Positions 31,917-40,391 of a stretch of 64,000 bases of DNA are shown in pieces. The notes beneath the pieces were generated by a model. It had not been told where the DNA came from. It made no database searches and saw nothing but the letters and a program-made list of their open reading frames with translations. Origin of the DNA: Pseudomonas sp. Irchel 3H7 (GTDB taxonomy: Bacteria; Pseudomonadota; Gammaproteobacteria; Pseudomonadales; Pseudomonadaceae); NCBI RefSeq assembly GCF_900187605.1, contig NZ_FYEA01000010.1, positions 124,001 to 188,000 of the forward strand, read 5' to 3'. Positions within the stretch are counted from its first letter, which is position 1, and each line of letters starts with the position of its first letter. The translations under genes and the position numbers were made by a program.

Positions 31917-32504
31917 TTATGTGAAGATTTGGCTGCCGAGTTCCCTTGCAACCGCCAACTGCTCCCGTGGATCGCGCAACTCCGATTCCGGCAGCAACGT
32001 CGAACTCAGCACTGTCGCCCCGCAGTAATCGAAAATCCCGTGTTCAATCTGCGCTTTCATCGCCGCGCCATAGCCATGGCGTTCATAGGTGCGCGCATCC
32101 GCGCCGGCGAGGCCGACCAGGTGCACACGCAGGCGCTGCAGCAGCTTCACATGCTTGAGGTCACCACTGAAATCAAAAGCCCAGCCATTGCTGAACACCC
32201 GATCAATCCAGCCTTTGAGCAATGCCGGCATCGACCACCAGTACACCGGGTACACCAGCACCAAGGTATCGGCGCGGTCGATGCGTGCCTGCTCGGCCAG
32301 AACATCGGCGGGCGGCGCGGACTCACGGTGATGTACGGCGAAATCGGCCGCGCCGAAACGTGGTTCGAAGCCTTCGGCAAAGAGATCGGCGATTTCAAAA
32401 GTGTTGGCCGGGTTAGCCTGAACAAGGCTTTCGGCAATTTGCGCGGCGGCGCTGTGGGTCAGCGAGCGTGGGTCGTGATGCGCGACGACGATCAAGGCGT
32501 GCAT
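31917..32504 (-). CDS. NAD(P)H-dependent oxidoreductase (flavodoxin-like quinone reductase)
   Basis: A 195-residue flavodoxin-fold enzyme of the NQO1/KefF/YwrO group: opening HALIVVAHHDPRSLTHSAAA, the FMN/FAD contact VLVYPVYWWSMPALLKGWID and the R-V-F-S-N-G-W-A-F motif. It reduces quinones or electrophiles with two electrons. The ATG has GGAG 8 bases upstream. It is divergent from a TetR gene across a spacer with paired repeat motifs, a classical inducible detoxification arrangement. Confidence 0.88.
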   Translation of the reverse strand: MHALIVVAHHDPRSLTHSAAAQIAESLVQANPANTFEIADLFAEGFEPRFGAADFAVHHRESAPPADVLAEQARIDRADTLVLVYPVYWWSMPALLKGWIDRVFSNGWAFDFSGDLKHVKLLQRLRVHLVGLAGADARTYERHGYGAAMKAQIEHGIFDYCGATVLSSTLLPESELRDPREQLAVARELGSQIFT

Positions 32505-32530
32505 GGCAATTCTCCGGTTGGTGATTGCTC

Positions 32531-32575
32531 ACCAAGGCTTATATACTCTTGGTAAGTTACGAACAGTAAGTTACG
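32531..32575. promoter_or_regulatory. Operator-like repeats between quinone reductase and TetR genes
   Basis: The 86-base divergent spacer holds an inverted pair ACCAAG (32531-32536)/CTTGGT (32548-32553) and two direct copies of GTAAGTTACG (32552-32561 and 32566-32575), 14 bases apart. They cover the likely promoters of both genes and are the natural binding site for the adjacent TetR protein. Confidence 0.5.
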
Positions 32576-32590
32576 TTTGGTATATAAACG

Positions 32591-33226
32591 ATGTCAACCA
32601 CTGAAATCAGCCAACCCGTCCCCCCCGCTCCGCGGCGTCGCCTGTCCCGTGAAGATCGCCTGCGCCAATTGCTCGATGTCGGCTGGCAAATCATCCGCGC
32701 CGAAGGCACCGACGCCCTGACCCTCGGCTATCTCGCCGAAATGGCCGGGGTGACTAAACCGGTGGTGTACGATCATTTCGTCACGCGCTCCGGATTGCTC
32801 GCAGCGCTCTATCGGGATTTCGATGCACGACAAACGTTGCTGATGGACGCCGCCGTCGCCCAAAGCGAGCCGACACTGACCGGCATCGCTGCGGTGATTG
32901 CCACCGCGTACGTTGATTGCGTGATGCTGCAGGGCAACGAGATACCCGGGATCATCGCCGCGCTGGCGAGCACCCCGGAACTGGAGAAGATAAAGCGCGA
33001 ATATGAAGCAATCTTCCTTGAAAAATGCCGCCGCGATCTGGCGCCGCACGCGAGCGGCGGGCAGATCAGCCAGGCCGCATTGCGGGCGATGCTCGGCGCC
33101 GCCGAAGCGCTGTCGCACGCGGCGGCCAACGGTGAAATCAGCGCGCAAGAGGCCAGCGACGAACTGTTTGCGACCCTCCTGGCCATGGTCGAACGCGCCG
33201 CCGCCCGGGCGACTGGCGGTACTTGA
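32591..33226 (+). CDS. TetR-family transcriptional regulator
   Basis: A 211-residue repressor with an N-terminal helix-turn-helix (LTLGYLAEMAGVTKPVVYDH, FVTRSGLLAALYRDF) and a helical ligand-binding C-terminus of the TetR_C type. It is divergent from the NAD(P)H oxidoreductase gene and probably represses it and itself until an electrophile or quinone appears. An intrinsic terminator lies about 150 bases downstream. Confidence 0.9.
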   Translation: MSTTEISQPVPPAPRRRLSREDRLRQLLDVGWQIIRAEGTDALTLGYLAEMAGVTKPVVYDHFVTRSGLLAALYRDFDARQTLLMDAAVAQSEPTLTGIAAVIATAYVDCVMLQGNEIPGIIAALASTPELEKIKREYEAIFLEKCRRDLAPHASGGQISQAALRAMLGAAEALSHAAANGEISAQEASDELFATLLAMVERAAARATGGT

Positions 33227-33244
33227 GCCGCCACTTGCACACTC

Positions 33245-33361
33245 CTACGATGGAATCACGCAGTAGCTCCGCTCTTCGAGCACTGCGTAGGCACGGGTGC
33301 TCTGAACCCCAATCAAGCCCGTGCCTTGCTTCATGCGCACCTTGAGCCTCACGGGCTCCAC
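33245..33361 (-). CDS. Possible small protein, low confidence
   Basis: A 38-codon frame read from a GTG (V-E-P-V-R-L-K-V-R-M-K-Q-G-T-G-L) to a stop near the TetR gene end. A GGGGAGG stretch precedes it but is only 2 bases from this GTG; a second in-frame GTG is 11 bases away. The composition looks protein-like and there is otherwise nothing in this 180-base gap except a terminator. I do not recognise it; it may be chance. Confidence 0.2.
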   Translation of the reverse strand: MEPVRLKVRMKQGTGLIGVQSTRAYAVLEERSYCVIPS

Positions 33362-33373
33362 TTCCTCCCCATC

Positions 33374-33397
33374 AAAGAGCTTTGAGGCTCTTTTTTT
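33374..33397 (+). terminator. Rho-independent terminator
   Basis: Perfect AAAGAGC/GCTCTTT stem with a six-base loop is followed by seven T in the plus direction. It would end transcripts from the TetR gene at 32591. Confidence 0.75.
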
Positions 33398-33408
33398 GTC
33401 TGCGTAAA

Positions 33409-34041
33409 TCAGCAGTCCGGCGGTGCGTCGGCGCAAATCGAGCGCCAGGCCGCTTGTGCCAGCAACTCGCGATAGTCCGCCGGGCTGCCCTTCACTCGTC
33501 CGGCCAACCAGGCGCGGCAGTAACTGTCGGCCTGGCCGATGATCAACGACGGCAACAGTTCGGCGGGCAGCGCCTTGATTTCGGCAGCGCGTCCCGATTC
33601 GGCCAGCCAGTCGCGCAGACGCAGATTGCGGGTCTTGTTGCGCTCGGTCAGTTCGTCTTTGAACGGCCCTTTGGTCACGGCAAATCGTGCGTGGTACTGG
33701 AAGCGCGCCCACTGCGGTTGACGTTCGACCCAATCGACGTAGCTGAACACCAGCGCCTGCACACCTTCCTCGGTGGTTTTCGCAGCCTCCAGATAGGCAT
33801 CGCGCAGGCGCGCCTGATCCTCCAGCGCGGTGAAAAACAATGCGGCGACCAAGCCCTCCTTGTTACCGAAATGGTGATAGATCGCCCCGACGCTGGTGTC
33901 GCACTCGGCGCGAATCATGTCGATGGTGGTGGCCTCGATCCCCTGTTCATTGAACAGGCTCAGCGCCTTGCGAAAGATATCGCGCTTGAGTTCGGCGCGA
34001 CGGCCGGGGTAACTGCGTTCCAGTAGATCTGCGGTGTCCAT
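33409..34041 (-). CDS. TetR-family transcriptional regulator
   Basis: A 210-residue repressor with N-terminal helix-turn-helix (IEATTIDMIRAECDTSVGAI, YHHFGNKEGLVAALFF) and a helical C-terminus. The ATG MDTADLLERSYPGRR is preferred; upstream in-frame starts run through the divergent promoter. A 31-bp perfect palindrome lies in the spacer to the divergent thioesterase-like gene and is its probable operator. Confidence 0.88.
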   Translation of the reverse strand: MDTADLLERSYPGRRAELKRDIFRKALSLFNEQGIEATTIDMIRAECDTSVGAIYHHFGNKEGLVAALFFTALEDQARLRDAYLEAAKTTEEGVQALVFSYVDWVERQPQWARFQYHARFAVTKGPFKDELTERNKTRNLRLRDWLAESGRAAEIKALPAELLPSLIIGQADSYCRAWLAGRVKGSPADYRELLAQAAWRSICADAPPDC

Positions 34042-34136
34042 GCGGCTGACTGCCTGAAAATCGGATTGAAAGGCACACGTCGTGCCCATGAAAAAAACAC
34101 GCACAGGTTGACAGATTTCCCGCAGACCGAATACCG

Positions 34137-34167
34137 TTCCGTTACAGAATATTATTCTGTAACGGAA
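34137..34167. promoter_or_regulatory. Perfect palindromic operator
   Basis: TTCCGTTACAGAAT, then ATT, then the exact complement ATTCTGTAACGGAA. Arms of 14 bp with a 3-base centre lie 38 bases upstream of the DUF4442 ATG and 95 bases from the divergent TetR start. Size and symmetry fit a TetR dimer-of-dimers site or two overlapping sites. Confidence 0.7.
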
Positions 34168-34204
34168 CATAATTCTGCAAATTCACTTTTCGCGAGGCGT
34201 TTCC

Positions 34205-34645
34205 ATGAGTCAGTTTCTCAGCATGTTCAACAGCGCAGGTCCGCAAGCCTTCAGCCAGATGGCCTGCCAGGTCGCGCCGTACTTCAGCACCATCAACCCG
34301 CTGGTGACCGAGTTGCGCGCCAATGCGGCGACGGTGCAAGTGCCGTTCCGTCGAGAGATCACCAATCACCTCGGCACCGTGCATGCCATTGCCATGTGCA
34401 ACGCCGCAGAACTCGCCGCCGGGATGATGACCGATGTATCGATCCCGGGCGGCGCACGCTGGATCCCCAAAGGCATGACCGTGGAATATCTGGCCAAGGC
34501 GAAAACTGATGTAACGGCGGTGGCCAGTGGTGAGGGCGTTGATTGGCAGAGCGAGGGCGACAAGATCGTCACCGTGGATATTCGCGATACCGAGGGCAAG
34601 CACGTGTTCACGGCGCGGATCACCATGAACGTCAAACTCGGCTGA
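34205..34645 (+). CDS. Hotdog-fold thioesterase-like protein (DUF4442)
   Basis: A 146-residue hotdog protein. The pattern YFSTINPLVTELRANAATVQ, VPFRREITNHLGTVHAIAMC, NAAELAAGMM matches the DUF4442/YiiD C-terminal type of putative acyl-CoA thioesterase, with N-H-L-G-T-V-H-A as the active-site turn. It is controlled, by inference, by the divergent TetR gene and the palindrome between them, which suggests a fatty-acid or acyl-CoA signal. A strong bidirectional terminator follows. Confidence 0.82.
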   Translation: MSQFLSMFNSAGPQAFSQMACQVAPYFSTINPLVTELRANAATVQVPFRREITNHLGTVHAIAMCNAAELAAGMMTDVSIPGGARWIPKGMTVEYLAKAKTDVTAVASGEGVDWQSEGDKIVTVDIRDTEGKHVFTARITMNVKLG

Positions 34646-34655
34646 ATGACGCGCA

Positions 34656-34696
34656 CAAAAAAGCCCTTGCTGCGCCATTCACAGCAAGGGCTTTTT
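34656..34696. terminator. Bidirectional Rho-independent terminator
   Basis: AAAAAAGCCCTTGCTG pairs with CAGCAAGGGCTTTTT around a 10-base loop. It serves both the plus-strand thioesterase-like gene and the convergent acetyltransferase gene. Confidence 0.92.
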
Positions 34697-34709
34697 CAGC
34701 GATGTGAGT

Positions 34710-35396
34710 TCAGTGTACGGTCAGGCGTTGCCGGACAAATTCTTCGGTGTGGCGGGTGGTCTGATCGAGGTGTCGATCGCGCTGTTTCTCAGCATCGAGC
34801 ATCGCCCGCTTGCCGTTTTTCTGCAGCAGATAGGTGTGGATCTGCTGGACTTCCAGCGACCGGTAAATCGGCGTGGTGTCGATAAATCCGCGCAGGCCGT
34901 TGCTGCGGTAATGCCGGGTGCTCATCAATACCTGCGTTTCCCGTGAACCGATCACTTCAAAACCCAAGGCTTCGAAGTACGGGACTTTACCCACGGTGCA
35001 GGCCAGTTCCGCGTGGGGATAACGCCCGAGCATTTCGCCGATCAGCGCCCGCGCCACGCCCTGACGCCGATGCCCTTCGCGCACGGCCATATAAGCCACG
35101 CTGCAGGCTTCCCAATCGCCCTGCACCGGCAGGTACAACAGAAAACCGATCACTTGCTCTGGATCATCCTCGTCGGTGGCGACCAGCAACTCGACGTCGG
35201 TGCCCTTCTCGCCATTCAACGCTTCCAGATACAGATGCACCTCATAGCCGACCGCGTACTGATAGACGTTGTACAGCAGGTTGCTCGGGCCGAGACCGAC
35301 CGCGCTGATGTCGGTCAGGTAATCGACGACCATTTGCAGGATCTGGCTGTTGACGCCTTCGGGGCATGGGGTTTTGTAGTGGGTGATGCGTGGCAT
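34710..35396 (-). CDS. GNAT-family N-acetyltransferase
   Basis: A 228-residue protein whose central part (about 65-150) has the acetyl-CoA fold: VIGFLLYLPVQG, A-C-S-V-A-Y-M-A-V-R-E-G-H-R-R-Q-G-V-A-R-A-L (motif A, pyrophosphate loop). N- and C-terminal extensions of about 60 residues flank it. The chosen ATG (MPRITHYKTPCPEGV) follows GGAG; the longer frame adds 53 unlikely residues. Substrate unknown. Confidence 0.82.
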   Translation of the reverse strand: MPRITHYKTPCPEGVNSQILQMVVDYLTDISAVGLGPSNLLYNVYQYAVGYEVHLYLEALNGEKGTDVELLVATDEDDPEQVIGFLLYLPVQGDWEACSVAYMAVREGHRRQGVARALIGEMLGRYPHAELACTVGKVPYFEALGFEVIGSRETQVLMSTRHYRSNGLRGFIDTTPIYRSLEVQQIHTYLLQKNGKRAMLDAEKQRDRHLDQTTRHTEEFVRQRLTVH

Positions 35397-35645
35397 GGCG
35401 GGCAAACTCCGGCAGAAAAAACACGTCCCCGACGACTGCAATCGGTGAACAGCGACATCATACCGTGCCACCGTCGACTGTCTGCCAAAAGCATAATCCG
35501 CCCCTACGGGGCATCCATGGGGAGATTTAAGCTCAATGAGCTCGCCGCCATTCATTATCTGTTGGCTATATTATTTATGCTGATTAAATCAGTGCCTGAC
35601 CAAAGGACAGACTACAACTTAGTAATCCCAAGGAGCACCGTTTGA

Positions 35646-37421
35646 ATGACCAGGCAAGCGCATACGCATACGTCTTCAAAGGAATTAGTCATCCTGTTCC
35701 ATTCAATCGGAGGATCCCAGGCTAAGCTGGCCGATCTTGAAGCTACCGTATTGAGCGCCTGCATCGAAAACAACCAATCAGTTCCTGACTTTTTCTACCC
35801 TACCCTCGACACCAGCATGATGTCGTTCGCCGATCCCTGCGACATCACGCTATCGGTGATGCGTCAGATTGATGAGATTTGGCAAACATCAAACGGTGCG
35901 TACTCGGGGATATATCTGGTGGGGCACAGCATGGGTGCCCTGCTTGCACGCAAGGTATATGTGTGTGCTTGCGGGGAAACGCCAGAGGCTCCATTCGAGC
36001 CTCAGCTCAGCGGGCAATCGCCGCGAATCTGGGCCAATCGAGTAAAGCGCATAGTCCTGCTCGCCGCTATCAATCGCGGCTGGCGCCTGTCCCCCCATCT
36101 GTCGATCAGCAATTTTCTTCGTTGGGGCGCGGGCGTTCTCCTTGGCAACACCATCATGGCGCTGACACTGGGGCGATACACTCCACTGGTTTTTCATATT
36201 CACTATGGCGCGCCTTTTCTGACCAACTTGCGTTTGCAGTGGATGGCAATGCGCAGGTCATTCAAAGCCAGGTCCTGTGATCCGGTCATCACCATCCAGT
36301 TGCTTGGGTCCACTGACGATCTGGTCTCTCCCGAAGACAATATCGACCTGGTGGCGGGGGATGATTTTTATTACCTCGACGTCCCCATGTCCGGCCATGT
36401 GAATGTCGTCGAGACAGATGGGAGCGAAGCGGGCCAAAAGCGTTCACGTGTCATATCTCTGGCACTCACTGGCACGCCTGACAGCCTGAAAGAGGGGTCG
36501 ATCTTACCGACCGATCAGGATCTGCCCAAAGCCGAAAGTGATGTAACCGATGTGGTCTTTGTCATTCACGGCATACGCGATCAAGGCTACTGGACTCAAA
36601 AAATAGCGCGCCGGGTGGTTGCCATGGCTCGCCAGCGCAACAAGTTTATCGATCGCCAGAAGGCGCCGGATACCACCAAGACGGAAAAAAAACAGATCAT
36701 CAAAACCGAGACATCCAGTTATGGGTATTTCGCCATGCTGCCCTTTCTATTACCCCACATCCGCCGCAAACGTGTGGAATGGCTGATGGATCGTTATGCT
36801 GAAAACAGGGCCCTTTATCCGGATGCACAATTTTCCTATGTAGGCCACAGCCACGGGACCTACATGCTGGCCAAAGCACTTGATGATTATGCTTGCCTTC
36901 GCTTCAAACATATTGCGTTCGCTGGCAGTGTTGTCAGCACGCGATATGACTGGAGCACTCTGATCAGCCTCGGCCGAGTAAAAAGTGTCGTCAACTTTGT
37001 TGCCAGTGCCGACTGGGTCGTCGCCGTTTTTCCGCGCACCTTTCAGATGCTTGAACTCCAGGATCTGGGGAGCGCCGGACACGATGGATTCCAACAGGAA
37101 AACGCCGCACTGTTCAAATCCGAGTACGTGAAAGGCGGTCATGGCGCAGCATTACGCGAGGAAAACTGGGACGTGATTGCGACGTTCATTCTCGATGGCA
37201 GTAAACCGGCAGAACCTGACTTGGCGCACAAGCGCCAGTCATGGACGGTTCAATTAGGCAATTATGCGCCGCAGCTAGTGCTGCTGGCGCTGTTTCTGGT
37301 GTTGTGGGGCGGTTACATCCTATTGGCGCCGCTGCTGTCCCTGAGTCATGCCCATTGGACCAGCCTCGTGGCTTTCGCAATGTATGTGTGGGGGGTATGG
37401 AAAGTTTTGACGTGGTTTTGA
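35646..37421 (+). CDS. Tandem alpha/beta-hydrolase membrane protein, novel architecture
   Basis: A 591-residue protein with two lipase-like domains. Domain 1 (about 10-275) has nucleophile elbow G-H-Ser95-M-G, acid in GSTDDLVS (Asp224/225) and His251 in SGHVNV. Domain 2 (about 300-515) opens VVFVIHGIRDQGYW and has G-H-Ser402-H-G, Asp456 in VASADWVV and His499 in KGGHGA. Both triads look complete. Two C-terminal membrane helices (about 541-566 and 571-590) follow. Lower GC and rarer codons than its neighbours point to transfer. The ATG has AAGGAG 10 bases upstream. No partner gene is attached. I know no named family with this arrangement; substrate (lipid, ester, peptide) unknown. Confidence 0.75.
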   Translation: MTRQAHTHTSSKELVILFHSIGGSQAKLADLEATVLSACIENNQSVPDFFYPTLDTSMMSFADPCDITLSVMRQIDEIWQTSNGAYSGIYLVGHSMGALLARKVYVCACGETPEAPFEPQLSGQSPRIWANRVKRIVLLAAINRGWRLSPHLSISNFLRWGAGVLLGNTIMALTLGRYTPLVFHIHYGAPFLTNLRLQWMAMRRSFKARSCDPVITIQLLGSTDDLVSPEDNIDLVAGDDFYYLDVPMSGHVNVVETDGSEAGQKRSRVISLALTGTPDSLKEGSILPTDQDLPKAESDVTDVVFVIHGIRDQGYWTQKIARRVVAMARQRNKFIDRQKAPDTTKTEKKQIIKTETSSYGYFAMLPFLLPHIRRKRVEWLMDRYAENRALYPDAQFSYVGHSHGTYMLAKALDDYACLRFKHIAFAGSVVSTRYDWSTLISLGRVKSVVNFVASADWVVAVFPRTFQMLELQDLGSAGHDGFQQENAALFKSEYVKGGHGAALREENWDVIATFILDGSKPAEPDLAHKRQSWTVQLGNYAPQLVLLALFLVLWGGYILLAPLLSLSHAHWTSLVAFAMYVWGVWKVLTWF

Positions 37422-37514
37422 ACTTCGCAGCACTTGCTGGTACACCGATGTTTACGTCACCGGTCACGATCGTCCAATCTCGCAGCCAATGCGCATGAAG
37501 TGGAACCGGTAGCG

Positions 37515-38078
37515 TCACTGCTGTGGCGCCACCACTTTGAATTTGATGGCGATGTCCTTGGACACCACGGTGTCCGCCCACTCCCCCGCGCCGAGGCCGA
37601 ACTCATCGCGGTGGAGCACCAGCTCACCGTCGAAAACGCCGATGGCGCTGTCCGGTTTCAATTCCACCGGTACCTGAACCTCACGGGTGATGCCTTTGAG
37701 GGTGAGCTGGCCGTAGATCAAGTAAAGATATTTGATTTTTGGATCTTGGGTAAAACGCTTGGATTCGAACACCGCGACCGGGAATTTTTCAGTGTCGAAC
37801 CACGCCGGTTTCACCAGCTCGGTGTTGGCGTCTTCGCTGCCGGCATCGATGCTGGTGAGGTCGATATGCAACGTGGTGTGGGCGTTGGCAAGGTTGTCGG
37901 TGTCAAAGTCCAGCGTCGCCTCGAACTTGCCGAAGGTGCCGTACATCCGCGAGCCCATCTGGTTGTAGGTAAAACTGATCTGGCTGGCGGTGGTGTTGAC
38001 CCGGGTGTATTCGACAGCTTGTGCGACAGAGACGACGCACAGCGAACTCGCGGCAGCCAGCAGCAATCGGATCGACAT
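37515..38078 (-). CDS. YceI family periplasmic protein
   Basis: A 187-residue lipocalin-like protein with signal peptide ending near AQA-VE. The YceI pattern is clear: SQISFTYNQMGSRMYGTFGK, FEATLDFD, I-D-L-T-S-I-D-A-G, FPVAVFESKRF, YGQLTLKGITREVQVPVEL. Members bind isoprenoid quinone or related lipids in the periplasm. The ATG has GGAG 7 bases upstream and replaces a spurious longer frame. Confidence 0.9.
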   Translation of the reverse strand: MSIRLLLAAASSLCVVSVAQAVEYTRVNTTASQISFTYNQMGSRMYGTFGKFEATLDFDTDNLANAHTTLHIDLTSIDAGSEDANTELVKPAWFDTEKFPVAVFESKRFTQDPKIKYLYLIYGQLTLKGITREVQVPVELKPDSAIGVFDGELVLHRDEFGLGAGEWADTVVSKDIAIKFKVVAPQQ

Positions 38079-38152
38079 CGGATTCTCCAGGCGGGGCTTG
38101 CCGTCGAGGGCCTCGATTGACTTAAGCAAACATCCGACTGTTACGCCAGCGC

Positions 38153-39523
38153 CTACACCAAACGCTCGATCTTCTGATGTTGCCAGACCAGTTTGTAATA
38201 CAGGGTCTGCAACACCAGCATGCTCAGATACGCCACCGGAAACGCCATCCACACGCCCTGCAAACCATATTGGCCGTCCAGCCAGTACGCCGCCGGCAGT
38301 TGCACACCGACAACGCAAATGATCGCAATGATCACCGGCACCAACACCGTGCCGCTGGCGCGCATGATCCCGCCGATGATGGCCTGGAAGCCAAAGACCA
38401 ACAGGCTCCACAGCATGATGTGCAGCAGATGCTCAGCCATTGCCCGGGTCGAATCCTCGGTCAGGAACAGTCCCAGCAACCAGTGCGACAACAGGTAACC
38501 GAGCACGATCAGGCCGCCGGTCAGGCATACGTTGATCAACAGCCCGGTGCGCAGGATCGGCCCCATGCGCTCCAGCCGCCCGGCGCCGATGGCCTGTGCA
38601 CCGAGGATCGACGCGGTGATTGCAATCGACAACGCCGGGAACTGCACATAGTTGACGATCTGCGTCACCGCGCCATACGCCGCCGTCGCTTGCGAGCCGT
38701 GCTGGTTGACCAGCGCCAGAATCACCAACTCCGACAGCGACAGTACAATCATCTGCACGCCGGTCGGCAGGCCGATGCGCAACACCTTGCCGAGAATCAC
38801 CCCGTCGAGGCGCAACGCAGCAAAGAACTCGCGGTCCGGCGCCAGTGGATGGCCCTTGCGAATAAGGCGCCACGCCAGCCATGCCATCGCCGCCAGGTTA
38901 CCGGCCAGCCCCGCATACGCCGCGCTCTGAATGCCCAGTTGCGGCAAGCCGAACCAGCCGCGAATCAGCGCCGGTGTCAGGGCCAGCCCGACGCAGGTCG
39001 AGACCATCAGCGCCAGCAATGGCGACAGCGTATCGCTGACCCCGCGCAACAGCTGCGTGAATAACACAAACACCAGCAGCGACGGCAAGATCCACATCAT
39101 CACATGGGCATACGCCACCGCATCGTCGAGCACATCTGCCGGCGTGCCCAGCCCGGTCAGCGCCTGTCGCGCGAACACGCTGCCCAGCACCGCAGCCACC
39201 AGACCGATCAACACCCCGAGCAACAGCGTCGCCCCGGCAATCGCCTTGACCATGTGCGGCTCACGCGCGCCCCATGCCTGACCGATCAACACCCCGGCGC
39301 CCGCGCCGAGGCCGATCACCAGTGCGATAAAGAAGAACACGATGGGAAACATCCCCGACACCGCTGCCAACGCCTGGGTGCCGAGCATCTGGCCGATGTA
39401 GATGCTGTTGACCGTGCCCGACATCGATTGCAGAAAATTGGACAGCACCATCGGCGCGAGGAACAGCAGGTAGGCGTGCCAGAGTGGGCGTTGGGCGACG
39501 GCTTGCATTGAATAGAGGTCCAT
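38153..39523 (-). CDS. MATE family efflux transporter
   Basis: A 456-residue, 12-helix multidrug/toxin extruder with MatE repeats: LWHAYLLFLAPMVLSNFLQS, the G-x-G-x-G-V-L-I-G-Q-A-W-G-A segment after helix 2, and the repeat-2 counterpart PTGVQMIVLSLSELVILALV. It would export cationic drugs using a sodium or proton gradient. The start is between two ATGs (MDLYS or MQAVAQ, five codons apart), neither with a strong ribosome site. It is upstream of yceI on the same strand with about 75 bases between. Confidence 0.88.
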   Translation of the reverse strand: MDLYSMQAVAQRPLWHAYLLFLAPMVLSNFLQSMSGTVNSIYIGQMLGTQALAAVSGMFPIVFFFIALVIGLGAGAGVLIGQAWGAREPHMVKAIAGATLLLGVLIGLVAAVLGSVFARQALTGLGTPADVLDDAVAYAHVMMWILPSLLVFVLFTQLLRGVSDTLSPLLALMVSTCVGLALTPALIRGWFGLPQLGIQSAAYAGLAGNLAAMAWLAWRLIRKGHPLAPDREFFAALRLDGVILGKVLRIGLPTGVQMIVLSLSELVILALVNQHGSQATAAYGAVTQIVNYVQFPALSIAITASILGAQAIGAGRLERMGPILRTGLLINVCLTGGLIVLGYLLSHWLLGLFLTEDSTRAMAEHLLHIMLWSLLVFGFQAIIGGIMRASGTVLVPVIIAIICVVGVQLPAAYWLDGQYGLQGVWMAFPVAYLSMLVLQTLYYKLVWQHQKIERLV

Positions 39524-39707
39524 CTCGACGGCGGGAGGGCTGATGGAGGATAGCTTCGATGAGTTGCACGCGGGGCGCAATTAACATTTCAAATCGGTGT
39601 TTATCAGCGGTGCCCGTGCCTGTGTAATTGCCACGCATCTGTAGGCCCCGGTTCAGGGCTGTGGTAAACAACTGCCCACTTTCATCTCTCTCATTGAGGC
39701 TCTGTTC

Positions 39708-40268
39708 ATGCCGCACTTTGCCAATCTGTTGACCGGCACCCTCCTCGCCCTGCTCGCCACCAGCGCTCACGCCGCCGCGCCCGCCGAATCGTTGAAGCCG
39801 TTGCTGGAAACACTCAACGAACGTCTGAACATCGGCGACCTCGTCGCGCTGACCAAATGGGACAGCGGCAAGCCGATTCAGGACAGCCCTCGCGAGGCGC
39901 AGGTCATCGCCAATGCCCGTACGCTGGCCACCGAGCGCCAACTCGACCCGGAGGACGTGGCGCAACTGATTGCTGCGCAAATGGAGGCGAACAAACTGGT
40001 GCAGTACGGTTTGCTCGCACAGTGGCAGGCGGCCGGTAGCGCGCCGGACACCCCGCGCCCCGACCTGGGCAAGCAGATCCGCCCGCGCCTGGATGAACTG
40101 CAAACCCGCCTGCTGCAGCAATACGCCGCCTTCACGCCGTATCGCCATGACGCCAATTGCCCGGCGTGGCTGGCCAAGGCGCGCAGTGGCCTGGCCCACG
40201 ATGCGTTGCATGAACTGGCCCTGACGCGGGCGACCGGTGAGCTGTGTGTGCGATCAACAGCCCCATGA
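39708..40268 (+). CDS. Periplasmic chorismate mutase (AroQ-gamma type)
   Basis: A 186-residue all-helical enzyme converting chorismate to prephenate. The signal peptide (cut near AHA-AA) makes it periplasmic. Catalytic-site elements of the secreted AroQ class appear in order: L-N-E-R-L-N-I-G-D-L-V-A-L-T-K-W, K-P-I-Q-D-S-P-R-E, the helix AQLIAAQMEANKLVQYGLLA with the Glu/Gln pair, and the C-terminal RSGLAHDALHELAL. No cyclohexadienyl dehydratase gene is near. Its periplasmic role is unknown, though it may help make aromatic compounds outside the cytosol. Confidence 0.87.
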   Translation: MPHFANLLTGTLLALLATSAHAAAPAESLKPLLETLNERLNIGDLVALTKWDSGKPIQDSPREAQVIANARTLATERQLDPEDVAQLIAAQMEANKLVQYGLLAQWQAAGSAPDTPRPDLGKQIRPRLDELQTRLLQQYAAFTPYRHDANCPAWLAKARSGLAHDALHELALTRATGELCVRSTAP

Positions 40269-40391
40269 AACGGGGGTTCGGGCATACATTGCTGGCGTCG
40301 ATAGTCACCATCACGTCAATGAAGTTCTCATAAATAATCCACGGCGTAACATCGGCTCCAGACAAACAACTACCCCTTGGAGCACACGATC

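Noticed and set aside
33245..33733. 162-codon minus-strand frame over the TetR gene at 33409
   Set aside because: The upper part is a shadow of the TetR gene; only the last 38 codons lie outside it and are listed as a low-confidence small protein.
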